The notes below the pieces were generated by a model, which saw nothing but the letters and a program-made list of their open reading frames with translations, was not told the DNA's origin and made no database searches. Both the position numbers and the translations under genes were made by a program. From Blastococcus sp. (GTDB lineage: Bacteria; Actinomycetota; Actinomycetes; Mycobacteriales; Geodermatophilaceae): a stretch of 22,770 bases of DNA. Positions 7,088-13,239 of the stretch are shown one piece after another (position 1 is the stretch's first letter; every line of letters begins with the position of its first letter). The DNA is taken from assembly GCA_025963345.1 (NCBI GenBank), contig JAOPUS010000330.1, forward strand, positions 1 to 22,770. The letters run 5' to 3'.

Positions 7088-7645
7088 ATGATCACCGGCC
7101 GGCGAACCGCGTTCCTGATCGGCGCTGCCGTCGCGTCGCTGGCCGGCTGCGCGTCCCCGCTTGCCGACGTCCCCGACGTCCAAGGGGCCGCCGTGGGCGA
7201 GGCTGTCGCCCAGTTGCAGGCGGACGGTTTCGGCACCAGCTACGCGGAGGGCCGCGAGCCGAGCGAGAAGATGGCTGACCGCTGGATCGTCAGCTCGCAG
7301 CGACCGGAGGCGGGAAAGAACCAGGTCGGGGCGACCGTGGAGCTCCGTGTCACGAGCGTTCTCGAGATGGCCGCTGACCGTTGCCAGGTCGACGGGGTCG
7401 TGGGGGACGACGGCTCGTCCGTGGAGCTCGACATGAAGGGCGATGACTACAACAGCGGAACCCTGACCTTCACGAGCGTCGCCTGCGTCCTGGACGAGCT
7501 CGGCATCCCGGATTCGGTGATGTCGAAGATGGACTCGACGCGATCGATCGACGGGCGCCAGACCGAGGACTGGGACGGCATCGAGGCGAACTGGACCTAC
7601 CACCCGGACGACGGCCTCGACGTGATCCTCGAGCTGAAGGGCTGA
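7088..7645 (+). CDS. PASTA-domain lipoprotein
   Basis: The 185-aa product begins with a lipoprotein signal: positive residues RR, a hydrophobic stretch FLIGAAVASLAG, and a lipobox LAGC with Cys21 as the predicted lipidated residue, so the mature protein should be anchored outside the membrane. Residues about 26-90 look like one PASTA domain (VPDVQGAAVGEAVAQLQADG, then SSQRPEAGKNQVGATVELRV). PASTA domains in actinobacteria bind peptidoglycan fragments or act as extracellular modules of PknB-type kinases. The remaining 95 residues hold two Cys (CQVDG and VACVL) and many acidic residues; I do not recognise them. ATG 7088 has AGGAGAG just upstream; a longer frame from 6980 would bury the signal peptide. 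It is a free-standing gene between the 'glycosylase' and a phosphatase. Confidence 0.8.
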   Translation: MITGRRTAFLIGAAVASLAGCASPLADVPDVQGAAVGEAVAQLQADGFGTSYAEGREPSEKMADRWIVSSQRPEAGKNQVGATVELRVTSVLEMAADRCQVDGVVGDDGSSVELDMKGDDYNSGTLTFTSVACVLDELGIPDSVMSKMDSTRSIDGRQTEDWDGIEANWTYHPDDGLDVILELKG

Positions 7646-7699
7646 CCCCCGGCGACACGGCCTCCGGGCCGCAGCTGATCGTCGAGGGAACGGACGACG

Positions 7700-7705
7700 T
7701 ACCGT
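7700..7705 (+). promoter_or_regulatory. Candidate -10 element, leaderless start of phosphatase gene
   Basis: TACCGT ends 6 bases before GTG 7712, with no Shine-Dalgarno. The nine bases TACCGTCGC (7700-7708) are identical to those before bdh (3302-3310). Confidence 0.45.
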
Positions 7706-7711
7706 CGCGGG

Positions 7712-8542
7712 GTGACCTCCACGCGGACCGGCCGCTGGGTGCGGCTCGACGGAACGACCAACATGCGCGACCTCGGCGGTCTGCCGACGGCCGACGGCGC
7801 GCGCACGGTTCCGGGGCGGATCCTGCGCAGCGACAACCTGCAGACCCTCAGTCCGAACGACGTCCGGCGGCTGGTCGGGGAGTTCGGCCTGCGAGAGGTG
7901 ATCGACCTCCGCACGACCGCCGAGGTCCTGCTCGAGGGCCGCGGCCCGTTGCGCGAGGTCCCGGAGGTCACCCACCGGCACTTCAGCCTGCTGCCCGAGC
8001 GTGGGCACCACACCGACGTGTTCGCGGTGGAGGAGGACGACCCGCTGGACCTGCCGTCCGGCTGGGTGGAGTCCCTCCTGCCCCGCCAGACCGCCGCCCA
8101 CGACGAGGGCGAGCCGCCCGCCGTCCGCTCCTACCTCAGCTACCTCGCCGACCGGGGCGACCACGTCGTGGGCGCGCTGCGCGCCCTGACCGTCGCGGAG
8201 CCGGGCGCGTCGGTCGTGCACTGCGCGGCGGGAAAGGACCGCACCGGAGTGGTCGTGGCGCTCGCGCTGGCGGTGGCCGAGGTCCCGCACCAGGAGATCG
8301 TCGCCGACTACGCCATGACCGCGGAGGTGATCGAGGCGCTGGTGGCCAAGCTCGCGGCCTCACCCACCTACGCCGAGGACATGGAGCGGCGCGACATCGC
8401 CAGCCACACCCCGCGCGCCGCGACGATGGACCGGGTGCTCACCCTTCTCGACGAGCGGTTCGGCGGGCCGGTGGGCTGGCTGGAGACGCACGGCTTCGGC
8501 GCCGACGAGCGGGCCGCGCTCCGGTCGCGGCTGCGCGACTGA
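7712..8542 (+). CDS. Tyrosine-protein phosphatase (MptpB-like)
   Basis: The 276-aa product carries the Cys-based phosphatase loop HCAAGKDRTG at residues 170-179, with nucleophile Cys171 and phosphate-binding Arg177. Other family landmarks are NMRDLGGLPT (17-26), a conserved region ILRSDNLQTLS (37-47) and VIDLRTTAE (63-71). This fits the Y_phosphatase3 family that includes mycobacterial PtpB, which remove phosphate from tyrosine and sometimes serine/threonine or phosphoinositides. The Lys and Asp inside the loop (GKDR) are typical of that family. No signal peptide is seen; mycobacterial PtpB is exported, but export here is not indicated. GTG 7712 starts the homologous region and follows a -10-like TACCGT. 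The gene converges on the diguanylate cyclase, 45 bases away. Confidence 0.88.
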   Translation: MTSTRTGRWVRLDGTTNMRDLGGLPTADGARTVPGRILRSDNLQTLSPNDVRRLVGEFGLREVIDLRTTAEVLLEGRGPLREVPEVTHRHFSLLPERGHHTDVFAVEEDDPLDLPSGWVESLLPRQTAAHDEGEPPAVRSYLSYLADRGDHVVGALRALTVAEPGASVVHCAAGKDRTGVVVALALAVAEVPHQEIVADYAMTAEVIEALVAKLAASPTYAEDMERRDIASHTPRAATMDRVLTLLDERFGGPVGWLETHGFGADERAALRSRLRD

Positions 8543-8548
8543 GCCGGC

Positions 8549-8566
8549 GCCCCGGATCGGCGGGGC
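8549..8566. terminator. Weak bidirectional hairpin between convergent genes
   Basis: GCCCCG (8549-8554) and CGGGGC (8561-8566) can pair around a 6-base loop in the 45-base gap between the phosphatase and the diguanylate cyclase stops. There is no T-tract. The stem is short, so the call is tentative. Confidence 0.35.
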
Positions 8567-8587
8567 CGAGTCAGCCTCGGGGCGAAG

Positions 8588-10660
8588 TCAGCTCGAGGTG
8601 CGGACGGAACGTCGTCCGTGCTGCTTGTGCCGGTACATGGCCGCATCGGCCTGCCGGAGCAGCAGATCGGCCGACTGGACGGCCCCGGTGACCTGCACGG
8701 CCACGCCGACACTGGTGCCGACGGTGACCAGGGTCCCCTCCAGGCGGAAGGGCTCGATGAAGCAGCCGGCCACCCGGTCGGCGAGCCCGCGCGCGTCGTC
8801 GGGGTCGATCAGGCCGGGCAGGATGATCGCGAACTCGTCACCGCTGAGCCGGCCGACCGTGTCTCCGGGGCGGACGGCGCTCCGCAGGCGCGCGGCCACC
8901 TGACGCAACAGCTCGTCGCCGGCGGCGTGACCGAGGGTGTCGTTGACCTGCTTGAACCGGTCGAGGTCGCAGAACAGCACACCGAGGTGTGCGCCGTCGC
9001 GGGCCTCGGGGATGGCCGACTCGAGCTGCTCGAGGAACAGCGTCCGGTTGGGCAGGCCGGTGAGGGAGTCGTGGGTCGCCTGGTGCCGGACGGTCGCCAG
9101 CAGGCGGGCCTTCTGCAGGGCCGTGGTGGCCTGGTCGCCGACGCCGCGCAGGCGGGCGACGACGTCGCCGTCGAGCGTCTTCGGTGCCTCGCCGGCACCC
9201 CAGCCGGCGGTCGCGACGCCCAGAAAGGTCGCGTCGGCGAGCAGCGGCACGGCCACGACGTCCTCGGTGCCGATGCCGCGCAGCAGCGTCTGGAGCGCGG
9301 GGCTGCTCGTCGCGCTGCTGATGATCCGGGGCTCCCGGTCGGTGAGCATGCCTACCAGCTCCGGCACGTCCTCCGCCCGCAGCATCGTCGTCTGGATGAG
9401 GTCGGTGCCCGTGTCGCTGAGGCCCACCGACGAATGCGTCTGCAGCGATCCGCTGGCGGCGTCCCACATCAGGATCCCGGCGCTGGTGCAGCCGACGATG
9501 CGGGGCAGCGCCTCGCTGACGACGGCGGTGACCGCGCCCGAGTCGGTCGCAGCGGACAGCTCGTGGGCAAGGGCGAGCAGGGCACCTGCGCGCTCGGCCT
9601 CCTGGCGGGCGCCTTCCAGCGCGATGATCAGGTCGAGAGCGGCAGCGGCATGGCCGGCATAGGCCGCGAGCAGCGCCACCTCGTCGCCCATCACCCCCTC
9701 GCCGGTCGGGTAGATGGCAGCGAGCCGCCCGTGCGAACGGCGCGCGGAGGCGACCTCCACGGCCACCGCGTGCGGGCCGAGGTCCGCACCGGCGAGGAGT
9801 GCGGCGGCGAGCGCCGGGACCTCGTCCGGATCCAGGCCGGCGCTGTGCACGAGCGGCGCGCCCCCGCCCGGTCCCTCGACAGCCAGCAGGTAGGCCGGCG
9901 CGAGCACGGCCTCGGCCGCGCGGGCGATGATCCGTTCCAGCGCGGTGTCCACGTCGTCACTGCCCACGAGTTCCGTGGAGGCCGACTGCAGGGTGCGCAA
10001 CTGCCCGCGCAGCGCCGTCAGCTCCAGGTCCCTGGCGCGTCCGTCGCGGCGGCGGCCGGGCAAGCGGCTCCGCCGGTCCCAGGTCAGGCGGTAGAGACAG
10101 GACGGCGCACCGTCGGACTCGCACTCGTCGTGCTCGATCTCCGCGGGCGGCAGCCCGAAGACCGTGGGCACCGTGGTGAGCAGCCCCTGGGCGTAGATGC
10201 AGTCCAGCCGGGAGTGCTCGAAGCCCGGGTGCAGGGTGAACCGGATGGTGGCCGAGGTGGCCCTCGACTCGATGATCTCCATCGTGGACGTCGTGCTGAA
10301 CTTGGCGACGGCGCGCGGTAGCTGCCGGAAGACCTGCCGCGGCGTGCCCATGGCGCGCAGGAGGATCACGATCGAGTGCGCCAGCCCGGTCTGGAGGGCC
10401 GCGGCGCCGACGTGGAACATCAGACGGGGGTCGCCGACGACCTCGGTGGCGGCCTCGAACAGTCGGATGCGGGTCTCGTAGCTCCACCAGATGGCCTGGT
10501 CCTCGAGCTGATCGGCGGTATAGGGGACGCCGGCCTGTTCCAGGGCCCGCGCGACGGCGTCCTCACCGGAGACGGCGCGGACGTAGCGGAGCAGGCCGCC
10601 GGTGGTCGCACCGGAGGTTTCGCGGGCCTCGCCCGGGGACGGCGCGGTCATCGCCCGCAT
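8588..10660 (-). CDS. Multidomain diguanylate cyclase (sensory domain, two GAF-like domains, GGDEF)
   Basis: The 690-aa product ends in a GGDEF domain (about 530-688) that makes cyclic di-GMP from GTP. Landmarks are DSLTGLPNRTLF (531-542), CDLDRFKQVNDTLGHAAGDE (564-583) and the active-site loop SGDEF (606-610), a common active variant. The inhibitory I-site RPGD (597-600) lies five residues before it, so product feedback is expected. Residues about 235-348 and 375-518 look like two GAF domains. The N-terminal 200 residues end in HDECESDGAPSCLYRLTW, a Cys-x7-Cys pattern as in V4R-like or related ligand-binding modules; the ligand is unknown. No membrane segment is seen. ATG 10660 and the in-frame ATG 10651 are both possible starts, neither with a good ribosome site; 10651 overlaps the stop of a short upstream frame (ATGA). 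Confidence 0.88.
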   Translation of the reverse strand: MRAMTAPSPGEARETSGATTGGLLRYVRAVSGEDAVARALEQAGVPYTADQLEDQAIWWSYETRIRLFEAATEVVGDPRLMFHVGAAALQTGLAHSIVILLRAMGTPRQVFRQLPRAVAKFSTTSTMEIIESRATSATIRFTLHPGFEHSRLDCIYAQGLLTTVPTVFGLPPAEIEHDECESDGAPSCLYRLTWDRRSRLPGRRRDGRARDLELTALRGQLRTLQSASTELVGSDDVDTALERIIARAAEAVLAPAYLLAVEGPGGGAPLVHSAGLDPDEVPALAAALLAGADLGPHAVAVEVASARRSHGRLAAIYPTGEGVMGDEVALLAAYAGHAAAALDLIIALEGARQEAERAGALLALAHELSAATDSGAVTAVVSEALPRIVGCTSAGILMWDAASGSLQTHSSVGLSDTGTDLIQTTMLRAEDVPELVGMLTDREPRIISSATSSPALQTLLRGIGTEDVVAVPLLADATFLGVATAGWGAGEAPKTLDGDVVARLRGVGDQATTALQKARLLATVRHQATHDSLTGLPNRTLFLEQLESAIPEARDGAHLGVLFCDLDRFKQVNDTLGHAAGDELLRQVAARLRSAVRPGDTVGRLSGDEFAIILPGLIDPDDARGLADRVAGCFIEPFRLEGTLVTVGTSVGVAVQVTGAVQSADLLLRQADAAMYRHKQHGRRSVRTSS

Positions 10661-10767
10661 CCCGTCAGCAGGTACGCCGAGGTCGCACCGGGGGTCCGCC
10701 GTGCGGCGGACGGCCCCGAGGCGGTCGACGTCCCTTCGTGGTGCACGTCTTTCTGAACGGCAGACAT
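10648..10767 (-). CDS. Possible 39-aa leader peptide before diguanylate cyclase
   Basis: ATG 10767 opens a 39-codon frame whose TGA overlaps the second in-frame ATG of the cyclase gene as ATGA. About 80% of codons end in G or C, between the values of real genes and non-coding sequence. The product starts MSAVQKDVHHEGTSTASG and ends AYLLTGCGR; no family is recognised. The ribosome site is weak (CAGG nine bases upstream). If translated it would couple to the cyclase and favour its start at 10651. It may equally be chance. Confidence 0.25.
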   Translation of the reverse strand: MSAVQKDVHHEGTSTASGPSAARRTPGATSAYLLTGCGR

Positions 10768-10784
10768 GCGGACGAACCTGAATC

Positions 10785-10805
10785 GGTCACCTCCTTGGAG
10801 GGACC
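10785..10805 (-). promoter_or_regulatory. Orphan perfect Shine-Dalgarno inside a hairpin
   Basis: On the minus strand positions 10796-10787 read AAGGAGGTGA, the full complement of the 16S rRNA 3' end. The sequence sits in an inverted repeat: GGTC-A-CCTCC (10785-10794) against GGAGG-GACC (10797-10805). No ATG, GTG or TTG lies at a usable distance; only ATT 10783, in frame with the cyclase 41 codons upstream, is correctly spaced, and the intervening codons have low third-position GC. Function unknown. Confidence 0.4.
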
Positions 10806-10990
10806 CCCGCTCGAGTCCATGCGCGAACGCCTCGGTGGCCTTTCCGCCGCGCCCGTCCTGCGGCGCGCCACCGGAGGGAGTACTGCCGGAGGTGCCTACC
10901 CGTCGGGCCCTGATGGGACGGGGCAAGGGCCACGCCGTCGCGCACGCCCTGCACTGACGGCCCGATGATGCGCACGGCGCCGACATGCAT

Positions 10991-11024
10991 ACGACCCCGG
11001 CCTCCGGAAGGAGGTCGGGGTCGT
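10991..11024. terminator. Strong hairpin downstream of 48-aa gene
   Basis: Arms ACGACCCCG (10991-10999) and CGGGGTCGT (11016-11024), continued by CCTCC (11001-11005) and GGAGG (11010-11014), form a stem of about 15 bp with a GGAA tetraloop. The one non-Watson-Crick step is a G-U pair in plus-strand RNA and a C-A mismatch in minus-strand RNA. It lies 34 bases past the stop of the leftward 48-aa gene. No T-tract. Confidence 0.6.
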
Positions 11025-11058
11025 GGTGTCGGCCGCGCCGCTCGGGGGCGGCGGCGGC

Positions 11059-11205
11059 TCAGCGGAAGGTCGGGCCGCTGTTCGCGAGCGTCAGGAGCTC
11101 GTCCCGCATCGCGGGACTGCTGCTGCGCGCGAGGGCGCGGTCGATCGCCCGCCGGGTACGCGCGGCCTGTCGACGCTGCCGCCAGCTGGACGTCACGCTG
11201 CTCAT
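11059..11205 (-). CDS. Small basic protein, 48 aa
   Basis: ATG 11205 follows GAAAGG at 8 bases and the frame ends at TGA 11061-11059. About 92% of codons end in G or C, which strongly supports coding. The product opens MSSVTSSWRQRRQAARTRRA, continues IDRALARSSSP, and ends AMRDELLTLANSGPTFR. It is Arg-rich at the front and amphipathic at the back, without Cys or a membrane segment. Small actinobacterial proteins ending in a similar 'AMRDEL' block are familiar to me as uncharacterised hypotheticals. It runs in the same direction as ptsI but 129 bases downstream of it, behind an AT-richer stretch (about 11240-11300) that may hold its promoter. Function unknown; RNA or DNA binding would fit the charge but is a guess. 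Confidence 0.7.
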   Translation of the reverse strand: MSSVTSSWRQRRQAARTRRAIDRALARSSSPAMRDELLTLANSGPTFR

Positions 11206-11225
11206 CGTTGGTGCCTTTCATCGAA

Positions 11226-11259
11226 GTAGACGCCTGCACCCTAGATAATGCAGGTAGAC
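11226..11259 (-). promoter_or_regulatory. Inverted and direct repeat in leader of 48-aa gene
   Basis: CCTGCA (11233-11238) and TGCAGG (11249-11254) form an inverted repeat around AT-rich CCCTAGATAA. GTAGAC is repeated directly at 11226-11231 and 11254-11259. The element lies 20-55 bases upstream of ATG 11205 and may be an operator or leader hairpin. TTATCT (11248-11243, minus strand) could serve as a -10, with no clear -35. Confidence 0.35.
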
Positions 11260-11312
11260 ACCACTCTATTCCGATGAATCGCAGGCAGAACTCAAGCTAG
11301 GCCGTGTTTCCC

Positions 11313-11328
11313 TCACCCGCACGGGTGA
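11313..11328 (-). terminator. Candidate terminator hairpin after ptsI
   Basis: TCACCCG (11313-11319) and CGGGTGA (11322-11328) pair perfectly around two bases, and CC/GG pairs outside one mismatch extend the stem. It begins about 6 bases beyond the ptsI stop. The tight loop and absent T-tract keep the confidence modest. Confidence 0.4.
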
Positions 11329-11334
11329 CGGTCG

Positions 11335-13050
11335 TCACGCGCCGACAGCCAGGACCTCGCGCACGACGGCCCGGGCCGCCGCCGGGTCGTCCTGCGCGAG
11401 CGCCGCCTCGGCGGCTCGGCGACAGGTGTCCAGGTCGACCGTCGCCAGCCGGGCCCCCACGCCCGCGACGGCCGACGCGGCGCAGGACAGCGAGGTGATG
11501 CCGAGGCCGACGAGCACGCAGGCCAGCAGCGGGTCGGCGGCCGCCTCCCCGCAGACACCGACGGGCTTGCCCGTGCGCCGGCCGGCCTCCGCCGTCATGG
11601 CGACCAGCATCAGCAGTGCGGGCTGCCAGGGATCGGTGAGATCGGCGAGATCGGCCGACAGCCGGTCCGCGGCCAGCGTGTACTGGGACAGGTCGTTGGT
11701 GCCGATCGACAGGAAGTCGACGTGCTCGAGCAGGCGCTCGGCATGCAGCGCTGCCGAAGGCACCTCGATCATGACGCCGGGCACCAGCCCCCGGGCACGG
11801 ACGGTCGCCGCGAAGTCGGCCGCCTCCGGGACGGTCGCCACCATGGGCGCCATCACCCAGGGCGTCGAGCCGGTGCGCCGGGCGGCCTCCGCGACGGCGT
11901 CGAGCTGGCGCTCCAGCAGCCCGGGATCGCGGCGGGCGACCCGCAGGCCCCGGACGCCCAGGGCCGGGTTGGCCTCGTCCGGCGGGGTGGCGAAGGCGAG
12001 CGGCTTGTCCGAGCCCGCATCCAGGGTGCGGAGCACGACCTTCCGCCCGGCGAACGCCTCGAAGACCTCCGCGTAGCCGGCCGCCTGCTCCTCGACCGTG
12101 GGCTCCTGTGCCCGGCCGAGGAACGCCAGCTCGGTGCGCAGCAGGCCCACGCCCTCGGCGTGGGCGGCAACCGCGGCCCGGGCACCGGCGCCGTCCTGGA
12201 CGTTCGCGAGCACCGGGACGGCGTGCCCGTCCCGGGTCCGCGCCGGCCCCGAGTAACCCGCGAGCCCCTCCGCCGCCAGCCGTGCGGCCTCGACCCGCAG
12301 CCCGGCGTCGGCGGCGTCGGGTTCGACGGTCACCGTGCCCGCGTCGCCGTCGAGCAGCACGGTGACGCCCGCGCGGATGTCGTCGAGCCCCTCCACCGCG
12401 ACGACGCAGGGCAGCCCCAGCTGCCGGGCGATGATCGCGGTGTGGCTCGTCGTGCCCCCCAGGCGCGTCGCCAGGCCGATCACCCGCGCCGGGTCCAGCC
12501 CGGCGGTATCGGCAGGGGCCAGGTCGTCGGCGAGGAGTACCGACGGCACCTCGGGGCTCGGGATGCCCGGCTCGCCCTGGCCGGTGAGCTCGGCGACGAT
12601 CCGATCCCGGACGTCGCGGACGTCGGGAACGCGCTCGGCCATCAGTCCGCCGAGGGCGGTGAACATGTCCACGAACTGCTGGGCCGCCTGGACCGTCGCC
12701 GCCGCGGCCGGGACGCCGAGGTCGATGCGCTGTTCGGCCGCCCCCCACAGCGCCCGGTCGCGCGCCAGCCCGGCGGTCGTGGACAGCACCTCGGCGCTCA
12801 CCCCGGTTGCGCTGGCCGCCCGGGCGGCCAGCCGTGTGGCGACGAGTTCGGCCGCTGCGCGGAACAGCTCCTTCTCGGCGGCCCGCGCCTCCGCCGGGAG
12901 CTCGGGCTGCTCGCCGTCCGGAAGCCGGACGCCGGCCGACGGGCGGACGACGGGTCCCAGCGCCACCCCCGGGACCACGGGGGTCCCGGCGAGCACGAGC
13001 GGAACTGACGGGGCTGCGGGGGATACGAGACCGGACGCGGGACTCGACAT
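11335..13050 (-). CDS. ptsI: PTS Enzyme I (phosphoenolpyruvate-protein phosphotransferase)
   Basis: The 571-aa product is close to the usual 570-575 aa of Enzyme I, the cytoplasmic protein that takes phosphate from phosphoenolpyruvate and passes it to HPr. The phosphorylated His203 lies in GGTTSHTAIIARQLGLP (198-214). PEP-binding blocks follow: GVGLLRTELAFL, DAGSDKPL, GVRGLR, the metal and active-site region MIEVPSAALHAERLLEHVDF, IGTNDLSQYTLAADR, and the C-terminal Cys in GVCGEAAADP. ATG 13050 has GAGG eight bases upstream and yields a normal N-terminus. It is divergent from fruR-fruK-fruA-ptsH, an arrangement also known from Corynebacterium, and together they encode all components for fructose uptake. 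Its -35 region overlaps that of the fru operon within a palindrome. Confidence 0.96.
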   Translation of the reverse strand: MSSPASGLVSPAAPSVPLVLAGTPVVPGVALGPVVRPSAGVRLPDGEQPELPAEARAAEKELFRAAAELVATRLAARAASATGVSAEVLSTTAGLARDRALWGAAEQRIDLGVPAAAATVQAAQQFVDMFTALGGLMAERVPDVRDVRDRIVAELTGQGEPGIPSPEVPSVLLADDLAPADTAGLDPARVIGLATRLGGTTSHTAIIARQLGLPCVVAVEGLDDIRAGVTVLLDGDAGTVTVEPDAADAGLRVEAARLAAEGLAGYSGPARTRDGHAVPVLANVQDGAGARAAVAAHAEGVGLLRTELAFLGRAQEPTVEEQAAGYAEVFEAFAGRKVVLRTLDAGSDKPLAFATPPDEANPALGVRGLRVARRDPGLLERQLDAVAEAARRTGSTPWVMAPMVATVPEAADFAATVRARGLVPGVMIEVPSAALHAERLLEHVDFLSIGTNDLSQYTLAADRLSADLADLTDPWQPALLMLVAMTAEAGRRTGKPVGVCGEAAADPLLACVLVGLGITSLSCAASAVAGVGARLATVDLDTCRRAAEAALAQDDPAAARAVVREVLAVGA

Positions 13051-13132
13051 CGGGGACCTCACTGACGCAAACGGGCGGGACTCGCGGTCGGGAACGGAGC
13101 CGAAAGGGCGACACTGTCGTCCTCCGGTGACC

Positions 13133-13161
13133 AGCGTCACGAATTTCTGTTGACTTGTCAA
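13133..13161 (-). promoter_or_regulatory. Candidate ptsI promoter
   Basis: Consensus -35 TTGACA is read on the minus strand at 13161-13156. The -10 position 17 bases away reads GACGCT (13138-13133), a poor match. The region lies 83 bases upstream of ATG 13050. Confidence 0.35.
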
Positions 13162-13162
13162 C
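13149..13162. promoter_or_regulatory. Palindrome GTTGAC-TT-GTCAAC overlapping both divergent -35 boxes
   Basis: Arms 13149-13154 and 13157-13162 are perfectly inverted. The left arm supplies TTGACT for the rightward promoter and the right arm, read on the minus strand, supplies TTGACA for the leftward one. This is a likely operator or shared promoter element. FruR is the natural candidate regulator, by inference. Confidence 0.5.
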
Positions 13163-13178
13163 GGAACGGACGTAAAAC
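13150..13178 (+). promoter_or_regulatory. Promoter of the fru operon
   Basis: TTGACT (13150-13155) and TAAAAC (13173-13178) are separated by exactly 17 bases, a good housekeeping-sigma promoter in an AT-rich island. Transcription would begin near 13185, about 55 bases before the fruR start, just ahead of a second palindrome. Confidence 0.6.
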
Positions 13179-13192
13179 AACACATACACAAG

Positions 13193-13211
13193 CCGGATAC
13201 AACATATCCGG
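13193..13211. promoter_or_regulatory. Palindrome CCGGATA-caaca-TATCCGG, candidate operator
   Basis: Perfect 7-bp arms (13193-13199 and 13205-13211) flank 5 bases. It sits just downstream of the likely transcription start and upstream of the fruR ribosome site (AGGAGG), where a bound repressor would block the fru operon. The flanking ACA-rich sequence (13176-13204) resembles DeoR-type sites loosely. Could also act as an mRNA hairpin. Confidence 0.45.
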
Positions 13212-13239
13212 ACACCAGCGGAGCTACCAGGAGGCGATC

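Larger units (their letters stand above)
10661..11058. other. 398-base region without a convincing gene; structured leader of cyclase
   Basis: No frame here has strong coding character apart from the doubtful 39-codon leader. It holds an 18-base palindrome (10694-10711, arms GTCCGCCG and CGGCGGAC), a hairpin that contains an orphan perfect Shine-Dalgarno (10785-10805), and the terminator-like hairpin at 10991-11024. Most of it is presumably promoter and leader of the diguanylate cyclase. It fits no riboswitch class I know. Confidence 0.5.

Noticed and set aside
8618..10321. 567-codon plus-strand frame opposite the diguanylate cyclase
   Set aside because: Antisense artefact; the minus strand encodes a complete GGDEF protein.
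10661..10783. N-terminal extension of the cyclase from ATT 10783
   Set aside because: ATT is correctly spaced from a perfect Shine-Dalgarno, but the first 17 or so codons have low third-position GC and the translation is Arg-rich and unlike protein.
10738..10968. 76-codon GTG-started plus-strand frame in the gap before the 48-aa gene
   Set aside because: Only about 68% GC at third positions, no ribosome site, and a repetitive Gly/Arg/Pro tail. The hairpin 23 bases beyond it kept it in consideration, but coding evidence is poor.
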